NCBI GenBank assembly: GCA_003049465.1
Contig: PYSS01000071.1
Span: 1-64,000 of the forward strand
DNA from: Magnaporthiopsis rhizophila
Lineage: Eukaryota > Ascomycota > Sordariomycetes > Magnaporthales > Magnaporthaceae
Reading direction: 5' to 3'
DNA length: 64,000 nt
A model generated the notes under the pieces. The model had not been told where the DNA came from, made no database searches, and saw only the letters and a list, made by a program, of their open reading frames with translations. The position numbers and the translations under genes were made by a program. Positions 1 through 12,626 of this stretch are shown one piece after another (the first letter of the stretch is position 1; each line of letters starts with the position of its first letter).

Positions 1-573
1 GCGCGACAGCTGGCAGAAGCATCCGAGTTTCGCGATGGGAACCGCGGCTGCTAATAGGCCATGGTACGCCTACGTGGCTGGAATAATACCTGAGCCAATG
101 ATCGTGGAATTGAAAGTGATAGATTGGTTGAGTGGAGATGAAGTACGGGTTGTTTTACTCTAACACTCCCCTTCGAATTAAAAGTGTTCCTATAAAGTAA
201 TTAACGAAACTGTCGGAATAATATTCCGGCCTTTTTCCGGCATTTATCCGGCGTATGCAACTGGGACGGATTCATTTGTTTTGGGCCAAAGGAAGGACCT
301 GATCGAGGGGGTGCCAGAGGTTCTTCTTCCTTATGCGTAACACAAACGCATAGTGCACAATAATAGGACTTTTCCCCAGATCACAGAGATCTTTGTTCAC
401 TTTTTGGAGAGCTCCGAGCCGTCAAACAGGAGTACAGACTCCTACCAACAGAAACCACTTTACAAGGTAGCTACTTTTTCGACATTTAAGGCTTGTTTAA
501 GCTTTTTGAAAACGTTTTTTTTTTTAAAAAAAAAAAATAAATAAATAAAGAAAAGCCCCATTAGCCCGCTTGC

Positions 574-609
<36 letters not shown>

Positions 610-1434
610 GTACCAATGTACCGCCGACGTAGGGTGGCGCCCAGGGTGTGCCAGCCGCGTGGCGGCGATTAGGACGTATTATTAGGTTTCATTGGTCTGC
701 CCTACTCGGGGAGGGCGCCTGGTTGACGCCGAGGGCTGTGAGACCCAACTGACGCGGGAAACGGGGGGTTGCGCCTCCTTTCGGCGGCCAGAACATGCTA
801 TGCTCCCGAACTCAGATCATCGACGTCGAGCCTGATGAGGTACACAGGCGGACAGGGTGAGTCGCCCGGCGAATGAGCGCCCTGGCTGCACGACTGAGGT
901 TGAGATGTCGATAGTCACGCAACGCCACGAAGTTCCCTTCTTTGCTTGTAACAATCCCCCCGGAAGGCGAGGCGAGGCGGCTCTGCACCTGTAGAGTAGG
1001 TATAACAGGTAAGGTCACTCGTCGATTCCGAGGACTCGATGATCACCGAAGAGCTTCCCCTCTCTGCGTGCCTATACGCTTGGATAGGTATCTATCATCT
1101 ATCTACCTCCTTTTAGCTCTTCCGGCTTGTCAAGTTTTAGATAATTAAAAAAAAAAAAAAAAAAAAAAAAAACGCATTTGTGACCCGTAAACGCCATCGA
1201 GATCTGCAGTGAAAAACAAAGCCAAAGGCGTCCCAAAAACAATTCAGGCCAACAGGCGCCCGGGCCTATCAGCAGGCTACGCGCCCCGTAGATCGAGCAA
1301 GGTCCCTCATCTATTCCCGCCATGGACCAACCGACGTCTAAATAACCACCGACGACTTCCTCGGCCTGGCTGACTGGCTGGCTGCCTCCAGATATACTGC
1401 CCATCCTCCAACATTGACACAGGCCACAGACCAC
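1..1434. other. Gene-free left edge
   Basis: I see no supportable gene here. The stretch is AT-rich up to about 610, with a 32-base T tract (577-608), and ends with a 26-base A tract (1147-1172). Short open frames overlap both strands and show no family resemblance or splice-linked extension. The last part probably contains the 3' untranslated region of the minus-strand lys2 gene. Confidence 0.6.
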
Positions 1435-4400
1435 CTACTTGGAAACGCCACCCCTCCCACCAACAACGGCAGCTCCAGACGACAGTGCCTGCTGGGCATC
1501 AAAGCTGATCTCAGGCAACGGGCGGCCCTTGCCGGCCGGCCAGGGCAAAAACTTGATCGTGGCCAGGTAGCGCAGGTATCGACCGACGTCCTCGCGGCCG
1601 ATGCCATAACCGGCGCTCTCGTCGACGCCCGTCCAGTTCTCGGCGTCGGCCTTGAGCACCGTGACGGCGTTCTCGTCGTCGAGCTCGGGCGCCTTTGTGT
1701 TGGCGGGCAGGTCCGAGATGCACAGATGGAAAAGCGGGAGCAGCGCGTGCTGCTCCTGGTCGCGCTCGACGCCGCCTCCGGCCGAGACGTACCGCTCCAG
1801 CTCCTCCTTCCAGGAGCCGTAGCTGACCTCGGGCACGCGGTAGCCGTAGTACTCGAGCAGCGACAGGTACTCGCTCATGCGCAGGCGCGGGTGGCCCGTG
1901 ACGTGGACGACGCTGACGCCCGCCGGTAAGGGGTTGAGGGCCGCGGCCGCCACGACGCGCGCCACGTGGTTGACGGGCACCGAGTTGACCGTGTTGACGA
2001 TGCGCGGGCGCGAGCCCAGCTGGATGCAGCCCTTGAGGAACCGGATCAGAAAGTCGTCCGTGTTGCAGCACCCGGACTCGCTGTCGCCCAGGATGTAGCC
2101 CGGACGCACGACGGAGCCCCGAAGCCCCCTCCGGCCGGCCTCGCGCACCAGCTGCTCCGACATCCACTTGGTCTGGCCGTAGCCCGTCGACAGGCCCGCG
2201 GCGCTGCCCTCGAGGTCGTCCGACTCGGGCACCGCGCCCTGGCCGGTGCTGAGCTGCCTCTCCGACAGGCGCACATAGTGCTCGTTGTCCAGCACGCTGG
2301 TCGAGCTGACGAACGTGAAGAGCTTCGGCTTGCCCTCGTTGCACAGCCGCATCGCGTCCACCGTCGACGTCACGTTGGCCGCCAGCATGTCCTGCCACCG
2401 CCGCACCCAGTGCACCGTGGCGCCGTTGTGGATCACCACGTCCACCTCGGCCGCCAGCCGGTCCCACACCGTCTGCTCGATGCCGAGCTGCGGCTTGGAC
2501 AGGTCCCCGACGGCGCAGGACAGGCGGGACGCCCACTCGTCCCTCCAGAGACCGTAACCCTGCAGCGAGCGCCGCAGCCGCTCCGTGGCTGCTTTCTCGT
2601 CCTTGGCCCGCACGTGCGCGACCAGCCTGACCTGTCGGCTCGTCCGCTGCAGGATGTCGCGGATGAGGAACGCCCCCAGGAAGCCCGTCGCTCCCGTCAG
2701 GAAGACGGTCGGCCGGGACGAGGCCCGGATGGTAGCCGGGTCGGCCGTCTGGTATCGGGCGGGGAGCTTCTTGACAAGATCGTCGCGCGCCTTGGAGTAC
2801 GAGTCCGCTTCGGACTCGGCTGCTGAGCCATTGGCACCACCCGAGCCAAGCTGCTTGTCGACCTGGGCGCTAAAGGCCGCAAGAGTAGGGTTTGCGTACA
2901 GGGTGTTAATCGACACGTTGGCACCCGTGTCCTTGCGGACGTCGAGCAGCATCTGCTGCGCCAGAATACTGTGCCCGCCCAGGTCGAAGAAGTCGTGCTC
3001 AGGCGCAATGGTCTTGACGTTGAGGCCTCGGATCAGCGACGCCCACCTGGCGGCTATGCGCTTCTCCGTCTCGCTCAGCGAATCCCACCGCTTGAGCTCC
3101 TCGCCAGACGCCTCGGTCGTCTGCTCGGCGATATCGGGGAACGGCAGGTTCGGCTTGTCCACCTTGCCGTTGGGGTTCAGCGGCAGCTTCTCCAGGACGA
3201 TGAAGAGGGTCGGCACCGCATAGGCCGGGAGGCGGCCCTTGAGGTGGTCGCGGAGCTCGGTCTGCAGGCGCCTGAAGCGCTTGAAGAAGACCCTGGTCGG
3301 GCCGAACTCGACGCCCGGGTCGTCCTCGGCGTCCTCGTGTCCCTGGGCTTTGAGCCACAGGGGCCACTCCTTGAGCTCCGGCACCACGTAGCTGACCAGC
3401 GAGGGCTCCTCGTTGCGGTCACGGCGCACCAGCGTCTTACAGTCGCGGATCAGCGAGCTCTGGCTGAGGTTGCTGTCGATGTCGTTCAGCTCGATACGGA
3501 AGCCCCTGATCTTGACCTGGTCGTCGGCGCGGCCGGTGCACTCGACGTCGCCAGACTCGAGGTACTTGCCCAGATCTCCGGTGCGGTACAGCCGGTCGCG
3601 AGGGCCCTTGTAGTGCTTGCGCCACGGCTGGCCCTGGCTGGGATGCTGCTTGTCTGCCTCGACCCACTTGTTGTTGTCGACAAACCAGTTGTTGAGGAAC
3701 TTTTGCTCGTTCATCGCAGGATCTCCTTTGTAGCCCTCGCCCAGGCCTGCCGCTCTGACGTAGATCTCGCCGACCTCGCCCACACCGCAGAGCTTGGTCC
3801 TGTCCTCGCGGTTGACGACGAGAAGCTGGACGTTCTGCATTCCCCTGCCGGCGGGAATCGTGTCCTTGTCCAGCCTTTCCAGGAAATCCGGGTCCGTAGC
3901 ACGGTTCGGCACGCGGTAGTAGCTGACCGCTCTGCTTGTTTCCGTTGTACCATACATGTTTATGATGTCCACGTTGACCGCCAGCGTCCGCAAAGTACGA
4001 CAGTCGCGTGTCGTCAGCACATCGCCAACGAAAAAGGCGGTCCGCAGGGCGGGAAACTCGGCAGAGGCGCCGCCGACCAGGATCTGCCCCATGGCCGGCG
4101 TGAGGTGCGTCACGGTGGGCTCGAACTCGCGGAACCACTCGGCCAGGCGCTCGTGAGCGATGTGCTCCTTGGACGGCACCAGCAGCTGGGCGCCCAGGAA
4201 GAGAGGGGTGAAGATGTCGCGTTGGACGGGGTCATGCGCAATGCCTGACAGCAACGTGAAGCGACTCTGATCGGTCAGCCCAAAGGTCTCTGCCATCCAG
4301 GAGAAGTACTTGGCGAGGCTATAGTGGCGGCCCAGCACGCCCTTGGGCCGGCCCTCGGAGCCCGAGGTGAAGCTGAGCGTCGGGTTCGAGTCTGGGCCGA

Positions 4401-5070
4401 CCAGGACGTCTGCGGGCGGGACGGCAGCCTTGTCGCGCACACCAGCGAAGACGTCTTTTCCGTCCATCTCTCCGCCAGAGAGGAAGCCATCATCGCCGAT
4501 TCGGAGCGAGGGCACCTCCGCCTTGAGCTTGAGCTCCTCGTCGATGTACTTGCGGACGAGGGGCGCGAGGGGACCGGCCTCGTCGGTGGCGCGGGCTATG
4601 TTGACGAGCGCTGTTGGGCCGGACACTTCGAGGTAGATCTGTTGTCGCGCGGGAGGGTACAGCGGGTCGAGAACGCTGAAGGTTGCGCCGGATGCCTTGA
4701 GTCACAGCAAAGAGCCTCGGTCAGCGTCTCCGGAGTAGTACAGCTGGAGCAGGCGTAGGACGGGACGACGTAGAATGGCGCTTACCAGGACGCCCATTAT
4801 GCTAACCACCAGGTCCACAGACCGATGGGCCCAGATCATGACAATGTCGCCATTGGTGACGCCCGCATCGTGCAGGTAGTGCGCCAGCACGTTGGAAGCC
4901 TCGAAGATCTGGCGGTATGTGTAAGATCTCTCAGGTCCCTCGGAGGACTTGGTCTCGACAACGCAGACACGGTCTGGATGCTTCTGGGTGTTGGCGGCAA
5001 AGATCTCGTGGATGGCGCCGATGTGGCCGGACCAATCGAGGTCTACAGTCGGGTCGGGGAGCTGCGCCAT
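1435..5070 (-). CDS. lys2: L-2-aminoadipate reductase (alpha-aminoadipate reductase, large subunit)
   Basis: Reduces alpha-aminoadipate to its semialdehyde with ATP and NADPH in the fungal lysine pathway; the carrier domain must be phosphopantetheinylated. Two exons, 5070..4786 and 4695..1435, are joined across a 90-bp GTAAGC/CAAG intron and give 1181 residues, the usual size for the family. The start MAQLPDPTVDLDW is typical of fungal Lys2. Visible in order: an adenylation domain with FTSGSEGRPKG (about 204-214), YGTTETS (about 343) and YRTGDLGKY (about 466); a carrier domain with DLGGHSI, where the serine near 671 is the pantetheine site; and a C-terminal thioester reductase with the Rossmann motif TGATGFLG (about 762) and a catalytic-type YGQTK. 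Upstream, two TGACTC elements suggest cross-pathway (Gcn4/Cpc1) control (inference). No disruption is seen. Confidence 0.96.
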
Positions 5071-5719
5071 CGTAAGAGCAGCGATGCGCGCGGGCGTGGT
5101 TGCCGGGGAGGTCGTTTCGGCTCGACTTGGGGAAAACGAGCCTGTTGTTTCTGTTTCGACTCAGACTTGGAAACGAGAGCAAGAAGCAAACGCGAGCTCG
5201 CCTGGAACTCTTTATAAGACGGAGGATATTGCAGGATGGCAGACAGCCCAAAAGACAGACCACGAAACATCGTCGCGGAGTCAGAGCCCAGCAAGACGAG
5301 ACGTGACTCTTTGCCAAAAATATCCGCAGGGGTAAGATTTGCCAGTGACGTTGCGACATCGGCCCCTCAGAATTAGAGCTGGTGCGGGGCATTCATATAG
5401 GTAGGGGTAAAAGCGGTGGAGCATCGACGCGTTCTATGGAGAGCGTGTTGAGTTTCAAACTCTCTATTTGCGCATTGGCCAAAATGGCGTGATGACGAGG
5501 AGATGGGGCCTCGGCATAGGTAGCGGGGAATATGAATGGCAATGGAATTTGAACAGTAGGGAGAAATTCTAATGGATAAGAATGAGAGAGCCTCAAGCAC
5601 AGAGAGAAGCCCATATTGACTTCCTCCAACTAAGATACAGCTACCCTTCAAGGACCTCAAACGGAGCGTTCACGCCTCCAGCCCAACCTGCACCACCGAC
5701 ACTGATGGCCTTCGTGTTC
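5071..5719. other. lys2 promoter and SDR 3' flank
   Basis: About 650 bp between two minus-strand genes. It holds the lys2 upstream region (TATA-like and TGACTC elements, listed separately) and presumably the 3' untranslated region of the dehydrogenase gene. No further gene is supported. Confidence 0.6.
5278..5309. promoter_or_regulatory. Two TGACTC (Gcn4/Cpc1-like) half-consensus sites upstream of lys2
   Basis: GAGTCA at 5278-5283 (TGACTC on the lys2 strand) and TGACTC at 5304-5309 lie about 210-240 bp upstream of the lys2 start codon. Each matches six of seven bases of the TGASTCA site bound by Gcn4/Cpc1 bZIP activators, which commonly control amino-acid synthesis genes. A TATA-like CTTATAAAG also sits near 5210-5218 on the lys2 strand. 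Function is inferred from position only. Confidence 0.4.
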
Positions 5720-6726
5720 CTAATCCAGCGACGACTTGTTCGCGTTGTTGGTCGGCGCCGCCAGCGGCGGGCCCTCGGGGGTGACATAGGCCTTGGTCAT
5801 GCCGCCGTCGACGACAAAGTCGTGGCCGTTGACAAAGGAGCTCTCGTCGCTGGCCAGGAAGACGACGGGGTGGGCCTGCTCGACGGCCTCGCCGAAGCGG
5901 CCGGTGGGGAAGTGGACTTCGCGGCGCTGGCGCTTGGCCTTGTCGTCGCCGAGCCAGTCCTGCAGCAGCGGCGTGTTGAGCGGCGCCGGGCACAGATTGT
6001 TGAACCGGAACCCCTCGCGCGCGTGCACGATGGCCAGCTCGCGCGTCAGCGCCAGCACCGCGCCCTTGGACGCCGTGTAAGCCAGCTGCGGTGTCGCCGC
6101 GCCCACGAGGGCCACGACCGAGGCCGTGTTGATGATGGAGCCCTTTGTCTTGTTGTGCCGCCTCAGCGACAGCACCGCGTGCTTGCTACCGAACCAGACC
6201 CCCTTGACGTTGATGTTGTGCGTCAGGTCCCAGATCGCCTCGGGCGTGTCGATGGCGTCGGCATCGTCGGCGTGCATTATACCCGCGTTGTTGAACATGA
6301 CGTCGAGACCGCCCCACGAGTCTAGGCTCTCGACCATGGCCTTGACCTCGGCTTCCTTGGAGACGTCGCATTTCTGGGTGGGAGAGGTTGAGTGTGTGTG
6401 TCAGAGCGGGTGGCGTCGTTTTAGTTGGGCAATAAGGAGGTAGGTAGGTAGGTACTCACCACCGTCTCGACCTTGGCCTCCGGCACCAGGGACAGGACCT
6501 TCGCCTGTGCCTTGCTAAGGGCCTCAGGGGAGATGTCGGCCATCAAGACCCGAGCTCCTTCCTTAGCGAACAAGATTGAGGTCTCGAGGCCGATGCCGCT
6601 ATCGCGAGGCTTCTGTCAGCCAACCGTATTCGCAAGAAGTGGCGCGGGCTCCTGTCTGTCGGGGCCAACCGTGACATACCCGGCTGCGCCGGTAATGATG
6701 GCGTTCTTGCCAGCGAGCCTGTACAT
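5720..6726 (-). CDS. Short-chain dehydrogenase/reductase (classical SDR)
   Basis: NAD(P)-dependent oxidoreductase of the classical SDR family; the substrate cannot be read from the sequence. Three exons (6726..6680, 6598..6460, 6373..5720) give 279 residues, normal for the family. The cofactor motif TGAAGGIG (residues 12-19, TGxxxGxG) is rebuilt exactly across the first intron, which supports that join. Other motifs are the acidic residue after beta-2 in MADIS, CDVS, NNAGIM, the catalytic-type YTASK, and a C-terminal VDGGMTKAY as in FabG/levodione-reductase-like SDRs. It faces away from the glutamine synthetase across a 1.35-kb shared upstream region, so co-regulation is possible but unproven. 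Confidence 0.9.
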
Positions 6727-8072
6727 CTTTGCTTTATGTCGAGGTGTCGAGGTATCGAGGGGGATTTCGAGGTATGAGGAGACGATAAAGTCTGCGTATC
6801 ATAGGAGGCACAATGCGGCCACAAGGTGAGGGAAGAGCTTGGGCAAAGCTAACGGAACAATCGACGTTGATATGGTCAGTTTTGAGGTTGTAAACAGCAG
6901 GCAGATGATAGGGGACATTCAGAGCACCTCGATCTAGCAGACGTGGAACAACGCGGGGCAGAAGGGGAACGTCGCGATGTCTTGCCGTGAGTCAGGGAAC
7001 ATGCCCAGGTATCGTCCCGTTCCACGGGAAGGCACGCGGCGCTACACAAGCGTGAGCGAGGTCCGACAACGGCCGGCCCCGTGACCCTAGGCCAGGCCGT
7101 GGGGCAGCTTGCGCTCCAATCAGGCCCATGAGCTGACTGGAAAGAGCGGGATCGATTAAGGGTCCCGGGAAGGTGGTAGGGGTTATTTTTGGGAGTCCAA
7201 GCCGAGCCTGATAACGGTGTCACAGGTAGGTCCCAAGTATGCCCGCTATCTGGGGAAGGCTCCTTCCAGGCTGGGGCCCAGTAGCGAGAGTGCAGAAAAG
7301 CGCAGAGCTCGGTTACCGGCTTGGATGTGTCGTCTGGCGTTGATAAGACCGTCCTCAAACGACAGCCGAGCAAGCATGAGGAGTGAGGCCATCAACAGGA
7401 CGATTCAGTGACGCAATAATATCAAAGATGGCTACCTACATGTAGGAGCTGTCGCTGGTTTCTGTCTCTGTTGCAGGTCACGCGGATCACAGCCGAGGGA
7501 TGCAGTGCTACGCTGCCCCTCACCGACCCTAGGGAGAGGGGTCTCTACGGTTTCCGTCGGGAATCTTGGCCGCACGGAAATTGAGGCGTATGAATCTTCA
7601 TGGACAATAAGTTACTCCCGGCGGCCAGCCCAGACGACGGATCCTTTAATGAAATGACATCGGTAAACCGCCCTGAGCCTCGGCAGCCGCATTAGGACCC
7701 CTGAAGCGTATTTTTAGGGGTATGCGTTCAGCGGCGTTTAGTGCTTGCGTATAGCGCGAGTCAGCCTCAACAGCTTGTCTTTATTGACGTCAGCTGTCTT
7801 GCTGTTATCAGTAAAGAATACGGGAATAGGTTCGTACCCCACACGACCCCGGTTCTCGAGACAACTCCCCTCATCCTTCACCTTTTGTAGCACTACGACC
7901 TCATCCCTATCGGCACCGCCCCAGCTCCCGTATTATAGTAAAGTCCACGAACAACTCGGACCGGCGACGTATCGAGCTTCTCGTCGACCCAAAGTTCCAC
8001 CGACTTCCACTTAAACAAACCGAGCCATCGACTGGCAAACCAGCGAGAAATCCAGCGAGAAAGCGAGCAGCC
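6727..8072. other. Divergent upstream region between SDR and glutamine synthetase
   Basis: A 1.35-kb stretch flanked by the 5' ends of two oppositely oriented genes. A CRE palindrome near its right end is listed separately. Open frames inside lack recognisable motifs and I do not call them. Confidence 0.6.
7785..7792. promoter_or_regulatory. CRE palindrome TGACGTCA
   Basis: A perfect TGACGTCA lies about 280 bp upstream of the glutamine synthetase start. This is the core site of Atf1/CREB-type bZIP factors; binding here is inferred. Confidence 0.35.
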
Positions 8073-9734
8073 ATGGCGTCCGAGACACCTGGCGCAAGAC
8101 CAGACCAGATCACGGTCGAGTCGCTCCCCGCGCTGCTGGCTAGCGACACGCGGGTCAAGTTGGCGGGCGTGGACGTGGACGGCATCTTGCGCGGCAAGCT
8201 CGTGTCCAAGAAGAAGTTCCTCTCCATCGCCAAGGAGGGCTTCGGCTTCTGCTCCGTCATCTTCGGCTGGGACATGCACGACACCACCTACTTCCAAGAG
8301 CTCAAGATCAGCAACGCCGAAAACGGCTACCGCGACATCATCGCCGTCCCCGACCTCCAGAGCTTCCGCCGCATCCCCTGGGAAGACAACGTGCCCTTCT
8401 TCCTCGTCAGCTTCTTCGACCCCGACACCAAGCAGCCCGTGAGCGCCTGTCCCAGGGGCCTGCTAAGTACCCAGCTGGCCAAGTTCCAGGAGAAGGGGCT
8501 TGGTGCTATGGCGGGGGGTAAGCAATGTCCTTTGTTCTCCTTGCTGTTTGTACTCTGCACCGTCACTGACAACCCAATATTCTTTGCTTTTTGTACACTT
8601 GTTCACAAACAGCCGAATACGAGTTCTACCAGTTTAGGACACCATCCGCTCCCACAAACACCGCCGAAAACCCCTCGACCGCCGCCTACCTCCGCGAGAA
8701 CCCGCCCCATTCTCTCCCTTCCCTGACCGAGGGCATGTTTGGCTACAGCCTCACGCGCACAGTACACAACCAAGACTACTTTTACGACGTGTTTGACACA
8801 TGCGAGAAGTTTGACTGCAACATCGAGGGCTGGCACACCGAGAGCGGGCCGGGCGTGTTCGAGGCTGCGCTCGAGTTTGGGGAAATAAGGGGCATGGCTG
8901 ACAGGGCGAGTCTGTTCAAGTAAGTGGCTGAGAGAGGGGCGGGACCCCCTTGGGGATTTGCGGGAGATATCTCGATGTTTCTGAGCTGACAAACTGCCCT
9001 CGTGTTCTAGGTACGTCGTCAAGTCGGTCGCGACAAGGTACGGCATCACGCCCTGCTTCATGGCCAAGCCGAAGCAGGGCCTGCCGGGCAACAGCGGACA
9101 CATGCACGTCTCCATCATCGACCAGGCGACGGGCAAGAACCTCTTCTACCGCGAGACGCCCGACAAGAACGCGCGCTGGGCCGACGTCGAGCACCTCTCC
9201 GACATGGGGCGCCAGTTCCTGGCCGGCATCCTCGAGGGCCTCCCGGACGTCATGACGCTGGTCGCTCCGACCATCAACAGCTACAAGCGCCTTGTGGAGA
9301 ACTTTTGGGCCCCCGTGACGGTGTCATGGGGGCTCGAGCACCGCGCCGCCTCGGTCCGGATCATCGCGCCGCCCACGTCCAAGCCGGGGGCCACGCGATT
9401 CGAGGTGCGCGTTCCGGGAGCCGACGCGAACCCTTACTTTGTGCTGTCGGCCATCCTGGCCCTCGGCTTCCGCGGCGTCGAGAAGAAGCTCGAGATCCCA
9501 TGCCCCCCACTCGGCAAAGGGGAAGACGTGGGCGGCGCCACCGACAAGGGCATCCGCCTTGCCCGCAGCCTGCGCGAGGCCAACGACCGCTTCACGAGTG
9601 CGGGCAGCATCGCGCGCGAGGTGTTTGGGGACGAGTTCGTCGACCACTACGGCGGCACCAGGGACCACGAGATTCGGCAGTGGGACGAGGCCGTGACGGA
9701 CTGGGAGATGAAGAGGTATATAGAAACGGTTTGA
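8073..9734 (+). CDS. Glutamine synthetase-like (type I/GlnA-like) ligase
   Basis: ATP-dependent ligase of the glutamine synthetase superfamily, resembling bacterial type I and the gamma-glutamyl-amine synthetase/FluG C-terminal group rather than the short eukaryotic GSII. Three exons (8073..8517, 8613..8919, 9011..9734) with consensus GTAAGC and GTAAGT donors give 491 residues. The N-terminal beta-grasp part contains VDGILRGK. The catalytic part has MAKPKQGLPGNSGHMHVS (metal/ATP loop), NSYKRL, the RAASVRI arginine motif and EVRVPGADANPY near the C-terminus. The substrate amine cannot be told; the divergent SDR neighbour would fit amine or amino-acid catabolism (inference). The gene is intact. 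Confidence 0.9.
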
Positions 9735-10857
9735 GCTTCTTGCGTAGTAGCGACGATTTGGATATGCCGTTACAGAACACCGGCATTGGATATACGCATT
9801 CGGCTCCTGCTTGTTCCTTTTCTACGGTCTAGTCGCAACAATACCCCATCTGCGCAGCTAGCACTTGGTTATGTCAAGCGCAACAACTTCCCTTGTTATA
9901 GCTTTATGCAGGCATGTTTCCTTGTAGTAGTTACTAGCCAAAGTTTTTAATTGCATTCTTCTGCAAGTTCGACTGTTGGCGGTTCCAACTTCAGCACCGT
10001 CGCAAAGGACGGGCCAACGCGGGAGGTCTATGGGCAAGGTACGGTATCAGGGCCCTGGTGCGCGTTAGAGACCCTCGTCCTGCCGAGGCCGGCGAGTGCT
10101 CGGTATCATATACAGAGCTGGAGGGTCTCCTACCCTCGGCAATCTCTCCTACCAGTTCGTCAGAAATAAAGATCAAGCAGTTCGGCCTACTTCATGCACC
10201 TCTGCTTTGCTATACGTACTACCTAGCTCGGCCACCAAGCGAAATTGTATATGAACAAGGAGGCCTGCCCAGCTCGACGGGCCATACAGGCGATGTAAAG
10301 AATTCCAACCCGTTGGAAAGGCAGCCATAGGTCGCACGAGGCTAGGCAGGAGATCCGGATCCCGAAGGCCGGAGCCTCCGAGACAGGAACAACGGCCTTC
10401 CTGGCACGGAGGGTCCGCCACGGAGAACACAGGCTGGCCAGTATCATGCACGGAGCGTCGGTATTTGACGGAGCCAGTCCCTTACAGCGACTTGCTTCGT
10501 ACGATGCCCCTTTTTCAGCCGGAGGCATGGGACTACGTCCAGGGGAGGTTCGCACGAGGGTACCTCCTTTGTGGGTTTTGTTCTTTAGACCAGATTTGCC
10601 TAGATATCCAGACAATAAGATATCTACTGTTCTCACCACAAATACGTTAGTCAACGCCACAGAGCTACGAATACAACCTGACCCGGCCGGCAGAGACGGC
10701 ACCCAGCGACGGAGCATCCGCACGACGGCCCCTTTGCTTGAACGTAGACCTTATCCCTCCCGCTGTATCTTGAGCCCACACGGACCGAGCTTAACAGCAT
10801 GTAGAGCAGTAGTAAGGGTGAGGTCCCCAAGCAGCCAGCCAGCCCCCTCACCGAACC
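9735..10857. other. Convergent intergenic region
   Basis: This lies between the 3' ends of the glutamine synthetase and glutathione transferase genes. No gene is supported. The several 60-170-residue frames here overlap on both strands without motifs and look like GC-driven chance. Confidence 0.55.
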
Positions 10858-11796
10858 CTACCAGCCTCGCATCGGCACCACCCGCGCTCGAGTGGCCTCG
10901 ACCCCGTCTCCTTTCTCAAAAACGGTGCGCACGCTCGGGTGCTCCATGACGGCGTGCGCCCACCTGTAGAAGTTGGGAGCCTTGGCCTCCAGGCCGTCGA
11001 TGACCGAAGACGGCATGACGCCGCCGCGGGGCAGGGCGAAGATGCGGAGGGCAAAGGGCGCCACCATGACCTTGACGGACAATAAAACAAGAGTCAGCAA
11101 CCCCAGTTGTAAACTGTACTGCACCCACAAGCCGTATCCTTCCTTCCTCCCCCCATACATACCTCTGCCATGGTGAGCGTCTGGCTGCCGCCAAAGAACG
11201 GAGCCGCCCCGGCGAGCAGCGGCTCGAGCCAGGTCTTGATTCCATCGTTCAGCTCGGCCCCGGCCGCGGTGGCCTCGTCGAGCGACTTGGCGCCGTACAG
11301 GGCCTTGGCGAAGAGCGGGAACAGCTTGGTCGTCCAGACGTCGGCGAAGAAGGCGGCGCGGGCGCGGAAGAGCGCCGACTCGGGCGAGCCGGCTCGGGGC
11401 AGGAGTGGGTTCTTGGCGTTGCCGTCTAGCTGGGCGTCGGCGAGGAACTTTTTATGTGGGAAAGACGTCAGTTACGGTGCCTACCTGTTGTCCGTGGGCG
11501 GCCGGCCATAGGTACATACTTGGGCAATGATGGCCGATTCGGTTATGGCGTGCTCGCCCTGGTAGAGGAGCGTGGGCACGAGCCCGGCCGGGTTCACGGC
11601 GAGGAACTCGGCCGTCTTGGGCTTGCTGAGATCGACCACCACCTCCTCGAAAGGGATGCCGAGCTCGGCGAGCGCGATGTGGACGCGGTGAGCGACTGTT
11701 TCATGATATCAGTCTACGTTGGGCAAAACAGGAGCAGGAACAGCGCTACGCACAAGGGCAGCCATGGTTTGTGTAGAACTTGATTGTTGCGGCCAT
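10858..11796 (-). CDS. Glutathione S-transferase (omega/Ure2-like)
   Basis: Cytosolic GST. Four exons (11796..11754, 11695..11520, 11447..11163, 11070..10858) give 238 residues. The thioredoxin-like N-terminal domain carries GCPFAHRVHIALAELG, in which Cys13 in a CPF-A motif is reminiscent of omega-class or thiol-transferase GSTs. VNPAGLVPTLLY (cis-Pro) and ESAII (the glutathione-binding Glu-Ser) follow. The rest is the helical C-terminal domain. The first exon is only 43 bp and splits the codon right after CP, so the active-site motif appears only after splicing. It may act in detoxification or dehydroascorbate/thiol reduction. The exact subclass is uncertain. Confidence 0.88.
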
Positions 11797-12626
11797 GGTG
11801 GAGGATGGTTGGTGTTGGAGCAGGTCAGTATTTACTTATATGAGTGCGTGTTCTCCTATCGAATGTCTTCCAGTGGCCTACAAGCGCAGACGTATTATAT
11901 ATCTATTCCATCGGAATCCCGGGGTGTCTGCTCACCCTCATCCTCTCACCAGAGTCTCTCGACAACTTCTCCTCCCTGCCGCCCGACTGTCAGGAGATAC
12001 GAACCACCAGCTGCATTACAAACCCCTAGGCCGCCAACCCGGAGATAGGAGTCGACAGCGCCTCATTTTTGTCTCTATGTCCGGCAGCCGATAGATGTCG
12101 GAGGCGGCAGCAGCCCTCATATCCACATGACGCTGGATGAGGTCTTGGGGTCCGATGACCTGGCGGGACAGAGACCGAGCTTCGCCTGGGCAGGCTAGGT
12201 CAATCGAAACGCCTCGGAATAGGATTCCGTACGGCTGCAACAGGCCGGTAGACTAACGGTCTGCCCTAGCATCAGCTACTCTCAAAATTGAGCAAGTGGC
12301 TTATTCAAAGATGCCTCGGCTTCTCATCGCGTCTTGTCGTGTCATGACGCGGATGCCCAGGGGCCCCACTTGACGGGGCCAGTGGGATTTACGGTTTACT
12401 GCTATGCCCCAGGTTTAATTAGGCCTAGGTTGGCTGGCCATAGCCGGGTTCATCAACGATCGTCTTGTCCTTCACATCTGCAGGTTGCGACAAACAACAG
12501 CAACCCCGACAGCGGCATCGACAGCGACGGCGACGACGTAGGGGCCAACCCCGAACCAACTCATCATATACAGCCCCGTGGTAGCGAGCGTGTTTTCCAT
12601 CACTCTCTCGTCTACCTTGTTGCACC
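11797..12626. other. Divergent upstream region between GST and pex16
   Basis: About 830 bp between divergent start codons. No further gene is recognised; it presumably holds both promoters and 5' leaders. Confidence 0.55.

Noticed and set aside
2971..4248. 425-residue open frame antisense to lys2
   Set aside because: It lies wholly opposite a conserved coding exon with strong third-position GC bias, which creates long antisense frames; it has no motif.
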